64,000 nt of DNA from Euclidia mi. Lineage: Eukaryota > Arthropoda > Insecta > Lepidoptera > Erebidae. The position numbers and the translations under genes are program-made. The DNA is taken from assembly GCA_944739405.2 (NCBI GenBank), contig OX123182.2:66157183-66221182 (forward strand). Direction: 5' to 3'. The notes beneath the pieces were generated by a model, which was not told where the DNA came from, searched no databases, and saw nothing but the letters and a program-made list of their open reading frames with translations. Position 1 is the first letter of the stretch. The number at the start of each line of letters is the position of its first letter. Of this stretch, positions 56,409 to 64,000 are shown one piece after another.

Positions 56409-57529
56409 CTAGCTGACCCAGCGAACTCCGTATCGCCTTTTTAAGAGTTTTTATTTAATTCCCTTTTTTCCAAGCCCCTTTTCCAAAGTTACCATTGACT
56501 TAGCGCTTAATCTCTTATCATTTCAGCGTCTATAAATGATGAACAAACAAACATAAATGTTTATATAATATTGAATTACGCATTCCTTAAAATATCGGAG
56601 ACGATACCCATATCGCTTTAAAAAAAAAGCGTTCGCCATTTTTGATTTCCTATCCGCCATCTTTGATCACGAAATAGATGTTGTATTTGGATTCACTATC
56701 TCTTAAATCATCAGAGACGATACCCATATTGATTTTTTAAGAATTTCCCATCCGCCATCTTTGATCACGAAATAGATGGTGTTTTTGAATTCCCCAATTT
56801 CCTATCCGCCATCTTTGATTTCCTATCCGCCATCTTTGATCACGACATAGATGTTGTATTTGGATTCTCCATCCCTTAAATCATCAGAGACGATACCTAT
56901 ATTGATTTTTAAAAAAAATCCCATCCGCCATCTTTGATTTCCTATCCACCATCTTGAATCACGAAACAGATGTTGTATTTGGATTCCCCATCCCTTTTAA
57001 CATCGGAGACGATACCAATATTGCTTTTTTTATTTTCCCATCCGCCATCTTTGATTTCCCATCCGCCATCTTTGATCACTAAATAAATTTCATATTATTA
57101 ATCAGCGTCCCGAAAATCTCGAAAACGATACCCATATAGATTGTATCCTATTCGTTTAGCCTTTTTTTGCCTTTGACCCAACCCTCCCCCATCTCGTTTG
57201 ACCATTTTATTATTTTTGTCTGGCCTCTAAAAGTTGTGGCATAATTTTATATAGCCTATATATAGCCTTTCGGAATAATTGGGCTATCATAGGAAATAAC
57301 AATTTTTAAAATCCGACTGCTAGTTCCTGAGATTAGCCGACATTATCTTTTAGCGTTTTTAGCCTTTTGCCCGGCCCCAAAGAGTCGAAGCGTTATGTTA
57401 TATAGCCTATAGCCTTCCGGAATAACTGGGCTATCGTATACAAAAATAATTTTTTAGATCCGACCGGGAGTTCTTGAGATTAGCGCGTTCAAACAAACAA
57501 ACTCTTCCGCTTTATTATATTAGTATAGA
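56409..57529 (-). mobile_element. Helitron (1,121 bp), non-autonomous, with internal repeats
   Basis: Minus strand starts TCTATACTAATATAATAAAG after an A (57530) and ends GGAGTTCGCTGGGTCAGCTAG-type hairpin and CTAG before a T (56408). This obeys the A|T target rule. The interior (56600-57080) has about five degenerate repeats of CATCCGCCATCTTTGAT combined with GAGACGATACCCATAT. No helicase coding. Confidence 0.85.
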
Positions 57530-57591
57530 TAGAAGACAAATCTCCTTTATTGGGTGGATACTTCCATTCGTCGTTTCATGGTCGTTTTTAG

Positions 57592-57646
57592 GGTTCCGTA
57601 CCTCACAAGGTAAAAAAGGAACCCTTATAAGATCACTTTCTTGTCC

Positions 57647-57705
<59 letters not shown>

Positions 57706-58366
57706 CGTGTGTCACCACCGATTTTCTCAGGAACGGGTAGACCTAGCAAATTGAAATTTATACCAGATACTGAGGTCTATGGTTCCTATTAGGTGTGTAA
57801 AAATCAGGGTCCTGGGTCGACCCGATAAAAAGATATGGTCAAAATTAGATTTTTGCGAAAACTTGTAAGCACCAAAATTAACCTTAATTTTCAACTTTTT
57901 TTAATTTTCGGATTTTTCCCTTTACTTGTGCTGTAACCTTGGTTTTGACCAAAATTGACAATTCTAGGTCAACCGTAAGTACCCTATAGGTTTTGGGTCG
58001 AAAACCTATATGGTAGTTCCCGTTGAACTAGAATCACGAAATTTGGCCAAAAGCAGCGTCCTACAGCACAAATAAAGGAAAAATTCTGAAAATTTAAAAA
58101 AGTTGAAAATTAAGGTTAATTTTCGTACTTGTTAAAGCGCCCCTAATGGAGAGAAGCGATCGATAGAGACCGCTAGGGGGCGCATTTAGAAAATGTATGG
58201 AAATTGTTCCCGTCGTCTAGGCTATCGTCCACCGTGATGATTGAGTGTAAACTGGTACTAGACCCTCAGATTTAGAAGACTAGCGTAATTAGCACCAACC
58301 TCAAATAAGGTAAAATGCTTACGGAACCCTCGGTGCGCGAGTCAGACTCGCACTTGCCCGATTTTT
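57592..58366 (+). repeat. Interspersed repeat with GGTTCCGTA termini, copy 2
   Basis: Starts GGGTTCCGTACCTCACAAGG and ends TTACGGAACCCTCGGTGCGC...GCACTTGCCCGA. Collinear with 12193-12838. It carries an expanded (TGTC)n run at about 57646-57705 and an extra stretch at 58135-58300 with AGCGCCCCTAATGGAGAGA. Confidence 0.78.
57646..57705. repeat. (TGTC)n microsatellite
   Basis: About fifteen tetranucleotide units; only three or so at the same place in copy 1 (near 12258). Confidence 0.92.
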
Positions 58367-58911
58367 TTAAGAAATATAACTGCAAAAAGTATTTACACAT
58401 ACAAACTACTTAGTAAAGACTTAGTAGTACCACATGAGTAGATAAACGGAACAGAGACACAGCTTCATACAACAGCGCGAATCGGTTGCACTACTACGAG
58501 CACGCGGCTTATGTGTGCGTGACCACTGGCCGCTTGTCGTGTACGCGGCGAGAGTGGAAAGAACCGGTTTACGACGGCTTATTACGACGCACGTTGTTTC
58601 TTTTGTAAGTTGCAAGTTTTAATATTTTAATGTAAAACAGTGGTGTTTTATTATTAATAATGGTTGTTTATTGTACTGTGTGTATGAATAATACTAGATG
58701 AAATAATTAAATCATAATAAAGATTTTAATTTTGGTAACGTACAATTGGGTTTTTTTAATTAGGTATAACTCCTGATAATTTTGTCGCATATTTTGTTGA
58801 ATTGCTCGAGCAAAAGTTTCGCGAATATTTCGATCTTGAAATAAAAATTGTCAATCAGTTCAAGTGTCAATCAATTATATCAGAAAGTGATCAGCCATAG
58901 ATAGGGATTAC
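58367..58911. other. No gene recognised
   Basis: AT-rich with one GC patch (58470-58580). No domains. Confidence 0.35.
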
Positions 58912-58913
58912 AA

Positions 58914-59069
58914 AAAACAGGTGCATGCGATTTTCGACCTTATTGACGTAACTCAGAATGTATAATTTTAATAACGTATCAATGTCAGAAAGCAAGAAAA
59001 TACCAAAAAAAGTCTGTTATGAATTGTCAATAAGGTCGAAAATCGCATGCACCTGTTTTTTGTAAGCCC
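58914..59069. mobile_element. 156-bp MITE with about 44-bp TIRs and TA target
   Basis: GGGATTACAAAAAACAGGTG...CGACCTTATTGAC at the left and its complement at the right, one mismatch seen (GGGATTAC/GGGCTTAC). TA on both sides (58912-58913, 59070-59071) is the duplication expected of Tc1/mariner-type insertion. Confidence 0.82.
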
Positions 59070-59071
59070 TA

Positions 59072-60076
59072 TCGATGGTTGATCATTTTATGGTCATTTG
59101 TTTTGTAGACGTTCATTTGTCTTACACAATTTCTTTTTAAACTTATTTTAGATACCTATCCCCGTGGTAAAACTAGTGGCCATAATAGCTAAAGGAGATT
59201 CCTATGTTTATTAGCAAAATAGATCATATTACCAGAAAATATTCAACACTATTAGTGGTATCGTTGGGAATGTCAAATAAATCACGTCGTCACGTCGTGT
59301 CCTTGATAACAAATGTATATTTTTATTCCGTGCTTTTAAAAGTTTCAGGTGCATGCCTTTTTGGTTCCACTCGCTTTTTTATTTACAACTGTACTTCTGC
59401 CGTATAGCGAATCCGTCGAGTCCAAAAATCTGCCCAATCCACGAATCTGTCGAGTTGGGAATCTGCCAAATCACGAATCTGTCCAATCCAGAATCTGTCG
59501 TATACCGAACAAGCGATTTGTCTTAACCTATTGTGACAACCCTACCAAAATAGGTAACAAATTTACAAGATCTTAAGAAGCTGTCTCTCTGTTCGGTTTA
59601 TTTACTCATGTGGTAGTACTCAAAATTTTCGTTTCGCCAGAGTGGCTAATATGGCGACTGTGATTTGTCTGTCAGAATCAAGGGTCAGAACCATTAGAAT
59701 TTAACAAAATACTCGACAATCCGATTTTTGCGGATATATGTTGTCGACTCGATATCTTTATTTTTTAATGTTTTATTATTCAGGTAAGGTTTCGATGTAC
59801 TCCTTTACGAAATTATTAATATAAGATTTGACACTGCGATAGCAGCGCAGTCCGTCGGTCCCAATGTGAAACATGCCAAACTCCACAACTACTTACAACT
59901 ACAAATTAAAAATTAAGTAAAAAAACAATTTCCAGTGAACTAAATTGTGAATCTAAACCATTCTCAAGTCCCCTTGTCCCATAACACACACAAAAAATTT
60001 AATCAAGATCAGTCCAGTCGTTTAGGAGGAGTTCAGTGACATACACACGCACACAAGAAATATATATATTAAGATT
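59072..60076. other. No gene; retroposon-like tail near the end
   Basis: No coding signature. 59590-60075 ends ATCAGTCCAGTCGTTTAGGA...GACATACACACGCACACAAG and (TA)n, resembling 3' ends of common insect repeats. The 59420-59520 stretch repeats AATCTGTC-type words. Confidence 0.4.
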
Positions 60077-60080
60077 ATCT

Positions 60081-60340
60081 CTGCCTCATTGGTCTCGCGG
60101 CATAAATGTGCGCGTGGGATTGGGAGGTCTCGGGTTCGATTCCCGGGTCGGGCAAAGTGTTATTGGGTTTTTCCGTTAGGAAATTCTCAGTAGTAGAGTC
60201 TGGTAATGTGCCCGGTACGGCAACAGGCTCGCCCCCTATTACGTGGGACTAAAGTAAAAATCTGGCGAAAAGTGGATGTAGCAATGTACCTCTGCCTACC
60301 TCTTCGGGGATATAGGCGTGAGCCTATGTATGTATGTATT
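60081..60340 (+). mobile_element. tRNA-headed SINE
   Basis: The head 60081-60154 reads CTGCCTCATTGGTCTCGCGG...GGTCTCGGGTTCGATTCCCG. The body has GTGCCCGGTACGGCAACAGG and CTCGCCCCCTATTACGTGGG. The tail has CTCTGCCTACCTCTTCGGGG...GGCGTGAGCC then (TATG)n. Same type as 10266-11250. It lies in the jockey-like LINE. Confidence 0.85.
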
Positions 60341-60341
60341 A

Positions 60342-62500
60342 GTATTATCCATCCACTTAATAATTTGAGCTAGTGATTGATTAATGTTATTTTCGTATAA
60401 GTCCAATACTTTACATGCTACTGTAATTGTGCTGTAATCCGCGAAGAGCGTCATAGGTTGATTAGTTGATTTCGGAAGGTCATTAATATGACGGCGGGTC
60501 CTCATGCCTTTCACCAGAATCGTGGTTGTCTTCCATTTTGTGTGGCCGCAGACGTGAAAATAATAACTCGACACGGTAGTTGATACGCCCCTTTATTGAT
60601 TTCAAGCAAAAGTCAAACGAATACACCATTAATTAACCCGATGTAGATGGATAGAAAACGCGGTGATCCTCTAGAATGGCGTGACTACCGTTCCCTTCGG
60701 CGCTTCGTTCAAAAGTGCCTCAACGGTCCGTACTTTACGTCATCACCGCTCGCTTGCTGTCAACCGTCTGTGTTGCCAATTTAAAATAATACTAACACAC
60801 TATTACGTGTTAGTCACGCCATCTAGAATTTCACCCAGGTACTAAACCCGGCGTTTCCTCACTAATAATTAACCAAATCAACATCCGTAAACGTATTTTA
60901 ACTGTTCAACTGAACCTTGCTCCGACAAATATATATATTGAACAATAAGGGGTCCAAAACGCTTCCTTGTGGGACACCAAACAGAACTATATGCTCACTT
61001 GAAGAGAATGTTGATACTTTTTAACACGCTTTTATTAGGTCGTCGTGTATGTAACTAACTATGTAATAGAATCTAAGCTAACTAATTTAACCATCTTCCA
61101 AGGGCCGTAGCGTAATGAAAATTGGCAGCTGTATGTAGTTCTGGTGACAATTCAATAATATGGTACTGTCATACTGATCTGATGATGATGGAGCCGGAAG
61201 ATATGAACTGGAATTCGACACATATGTAGCTATGTAATGGAATGAGAAAGCGCCCCACGCTTTTACAATCAAATATTATAATTAAAAGCACATAGTTTAC
61301 ACTTCAGCCTAGAAATAGAGACAACTTGAACGATCCATAATCATTTTTTGTTTTTATGTGCATTTATAAAAGCGTGTTTTTGTAATGTTTTTAAACTATT
61401 AATTTATTTTGTTTTCAAATTGTGTAACACACATGTAACAGTATTTATGGCCAGACTAAGTATATAGGTATTTAAGTAAACTGTGTAAACATTCAAAAAT
61501 TGCAATATTAACTGTCATTTTCTCTAAACCGCTTCTGTTCATGACAGATAACTTTTTTAAGCTCTAGGTATCGATACAGTTCTTTAAATATGTCAATAAT
61601 CTTAAAATCTCAAAAATTTTAGCAAATATGGGTATAGGGGCTATGGGTCTATAGTTTGGCATTGAGTCTTTATCTCCCCTTTTGTGGACTGGCTTTATGA
61701 TAGATTTTTTTAAGCGGTCTGGGTTCATCTTGCTACTTATATACACAAATTGAGTATGTGGCTAAGATGCTCACTGATAGGACTACCTACTGATTTTAGA
61801 ATTTTCGTTGAGACGCCATCGTAGCTGACACTATTAGTGTTTTTGAGGTTTTCAATAATGGCAGATATAGCTTGACAAAAACATGGACGCGCTATTAATG
61901 AGGTAGTGTTTATTTTTATTCCAGGAATTGGTACGGTTTTATCTATATAATAATTATTAAAACTATTTGCTATATGTCTGGGGTCAGTTACATGTTTATT
62001 ATTTATTTTTAATTTTTGAATTGTCTCTTTGGGTATATTCAATTTTTCTTGTTTATTATTTGCCATGTCATTTTTATTTTGTTGTCAGATGTATTTATAT
62101 TTTAATTATTTTGTACACGTTTCGTTAGATTAATAACCTTTTTAAATAGTTTAGCGTATTTTGTGTAATTTTGCTTATTGTGTGCCATTGGTGTCATTCT
62201 TGAAAGCCATAAAAGATTTCTCTTTTTCCTACCACAAATTTTTATGCCTCGCGAAATCCATTTCTGTTTTTAGTAGTTTTTACAACAAAAAATTGACGTG
62301 GAGAGCAAAGTCTGTAAAAAAGGTCAAATTGCTTAAAAAATATATCAAATGCCGCGTTAGCATCATCAATCCCGTAGATTTCGGTAAATGTTAAACTCGC
62401 GAGGATGTTTTTAAATAACAGCACATTTTCAGGCGCATAATCATTTTGCTCCTTGTACTTCAATGACAAACTTAAATATATAATGTGTAAATACATAATT
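60342..62500 (-). pseudogene. Jockey-like LINE, reverse transcriptase core, degenerate
   Basis: From high to low coordinates: IYGIDDANAAFDIFFKQF (62380), IAN SFNNYYIDK and NTNSVSYDGVSTKILK (61800-61990), SIIKPVHKRGDKDSMPNYRP (about 61660), GVPQGSVLDPLLFN (about 60940-60980), INDLPKSTNQPMTLFADYST (60420-60510) and AQIIKWMDN (60345). The active site should read FADD; here it is FADY. Unrelated sequence separates the blocks at about 60500-60920 and 61020-61560, with several stops. Confidence 0.75.
60490..60920. other. Insertion inside the LINE, unclassified
   Basis: Interrupts between GVPQGS and FADD blocks. It contains a short inverted pair, TCTAGAATGGCGTGACTA (60671) and TAGTCACGCCATCTAGAA (60812). 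Ends not defined. Confidence 0.4.
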
Positions 62501-62504
62501 ATAT

Positions 62505-63169
62505 ATAAACAATATAGAAATAACTATGATATTATATAAACAAATTTATTAAACAACAACTTGCTAATGATTCACCTATAAAATAACTTGCAAAAAGAAG
62601 GTATAAAATAAATTTTACATTTTAACTAAAATTAATATGAATCATATAAAACGTTTATACTAAAATCAGTACTATATTAATTATAAAAATGTAGTCATCA
62701 CTATCACAACATCCAAGCATGATTTTATCAAGTCCCGCTTTCAGTCGCGCGCCTACTCTGTGTAATTCTAATGGAATGTCTAAGTCTGGTCGGTTTTAGT
62801 TTAATTGTATCTACCCTACTTTATATATTATTGTGAACTTGTTTTTACTGTGCGCCGAACAAAATGTGTAATATTATTGTGAACTTTCTCATGTAAGTGA
62901 ATGTATAATTCTTATGAGAAATAAATATATCTTAAACCTCTTTTCAAGATACATGTGTTATTTACTGGACATTTAAGAATTTAGGCCGTATGGTCAGACA
63001 AAGCTAAGTCAACAGTTAGCAACAACATAAGCTTTCCACAGTTTTTGGAAGTTGTGTGCAAAATTATCGATGCATGTTTGCCGTGCTAACCTCGTTGGAC
63101 GCTCTAAACCTAGTAACAAATTAAAATTACTTAATAAACATTTTAATTCTAATGTCAAATTATTATTTT
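62505..63169. other. No feature recognised
   Basis: AT-rich sequence between the RT and endonuclease remnants of the LINE; probably another insertion. TTGTGAACTT and AATATTATTGTGAACTT words repeat near 62830-62890. Confidence 0.35.
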
Positions 63170-63420
63170 TAGTATGTCAATGTTAAAGTCGCCGGCTATT
63201 ATTATATTGCCATATTTCTTTTTATCGATCTGTAATAAAAGCTGTTCTAGTTTTTGGAAAAATACGTTTGAATTAGACTATTTTGGTACCCTATACGCGC
63301 ATACCATGATTATTTTATAGTTAGTTAATTCAATAGCACAGCATTCCAGACTTCCATTTATAGATAATTGGGCTATTTTGGGTAATTCTCTGGAGCTATG
63401 CATATAACATACGCATTAGT
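63170..63420 (-). pseudogene. Jockey-like LINE, endonuclease fragment
   Basis: Minus strand: SIAQLSINGSLECCAIEL, IIMVCAYRVPK, a stop, then NIIIAGDFNID, which is the GDFN catalytic block of apurinic-type LINE endonucleases. It lies 5' of the RT remnants in the expected order. Confidence 0.7.
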
Positions 63421-63786
63421 GTGAATATGTATTTGAAACCGCAAACTTACAATTACCTACTAATGGTTTAATCCTGTGCTTGTGTTAGTACATTTACATA
63501 ATTTACGATCGCGGTTGTTGTTGTAACATATCCTTCATATATGTTTGTATTTGTTTGAAAGCTAAACAGGGCGTAGCGAAGTACAGCTAGGGGGGTCAGC
63601 TGCCTACTCTTAGCAAAAGCCTAAATATTTTCATAATTTATTATTTACATAATTCATATAATATGTAGGTATTTGCCATAAAAATATATCCTAAATATTT
63701 GAGGTAACTATTACTACTTTTTTTATCATAACACAAAATATTTTTCTATAACCGCGCTCCCTATGCTTTTCTGATTTATTCAATAA
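63421..63786. other. No feature recognised
   Basis: AT-rich. GGGGGGTCAGCTGCCTACTC at 63590 may be a repeat edge. Confidence 0.3.
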
Positions 63787-64000
63787 CTAGACGTCACCAG
63801 CGGCTTCGCCCGCCTCAATCAATTATAAAGGGTGTCTCAGTAAGAGTGCAATTTTTCATTTTAAAATAAAAACAAGTCTTTTATGACAGAGTTGTGATAT
63901 GTTTATTGTATTGTAAAGAAGACATGTTTCGATTAAGTATGGAATAAAATATCCGGCAAATTACCCCAACGGCTCCGATGACAGACCATTACTCTTTTCA
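63787..64000 (-). mobile_element. Helitron 3' end (continues past the window)
   Basis: Minus strand ends GCGGGCGAAGCCGCTGGTGA...GTCTAG before a T. The GC hairpin (GCGG...CCGC) precedes CTAG, the standard Helitron 3' structure. The 5' end is outside. Confidence 0.75.

Noticed and set aside
57515..57740. Cysteine/valine repeat proteins over the TGTC run
   Set aside because: Translation of a microsatellite on both strands.

Overview
This window looks like a TE-rich insect genome segment, most probably from a moth or butterfly. Host genes have short exons with GT..AG introns. The repeats are of lepidopteran style: AT-rich Helitrons starting TCCCTACTAATATTA or TCTATACTAATAT and ending CTAG, tRNA-headed SINEs with a (TATG)n tail, RTE-like LINEs, hAT-like elements with 8-bp target duplications, and a copia and a gypsy LTR retrotransposon. 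There are no bacterial-type operons, rRNA, CRISPR arrays or convincing stand-alone tRNA genes. The species assignment is an inference from repeat style; I could run no search.

Host genes. Three protein-coding genes can be supported, all in the first 20 kb. A NUDT6-like Nudix hydrolase runs on the minus strand (929-2005; four-exon layout, last exon not in the window). Its paralogue runs on the plus strand (15882-16938, complete, 260 aa). Convergent to the latter is a complete four-exon GET4/TRC35 homologue (20013-18345, 317 aa). The Nudix genes share the intron positions that can be compared. They differ at the N-terminus, where only the minus-strand copy has a presequence-like leader.

Layout. 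2.2-3.6 kb: two long perfect palindromes and a three-copy hairpin repeat. 4.2-9.6 kb: hAT MITE, an unclassified repeat segment (copy A) carrying a Helitron, a GC-rich MITE and a truncated LINE, then a second LINE fragment split by a hAT MITE. 10.2-14.1 kb: SINE split by a MITE, then an element with long inverted termini and a broken Ginger/KRBA2-like transposase end; its right terminus was hit by a retroposon with a 14-bp target duplication. 15.3-20 kb: host genes. 20.5-27.1 kb: Helitron piece, about 0.8-kb duplication, and copy B of the segment, split by a hAT-like element that itself carries an RTE-like LINE and a mini-Helitron. 27.25-32.0 kb: copia element with LTRs, PBS and target duplication intact but coding region broken. 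33.2-39.6 kb: SINE, Helitron, then a large inverted repeat (arms about 1.76 kb) whose right arm lies between two direct repeats of about 465 bp. 39.7-50 kb: SINEs, DNA-element relics, a truncated LINE with target duplication, otherwise featureless. 50.2-55.8 kb: broken gypsy element, minus strand, inserted in a jockey-like LINE that spans to 63.4 kb and is also split by a Helitron, a MITE and a SINE. The window ends inside another Helitron.

How it works together. The three host genes sit in a small island between nested transposon graveyards. Several insertions can be ordered by nesting and target duplications. The strongest candidates for something unusual are the inverted-repeat/direct-repeat structure at 34.5-39.6 kb, the divergent Nudix pair, and the 3' tail shared by a LINE family and several SINEs.
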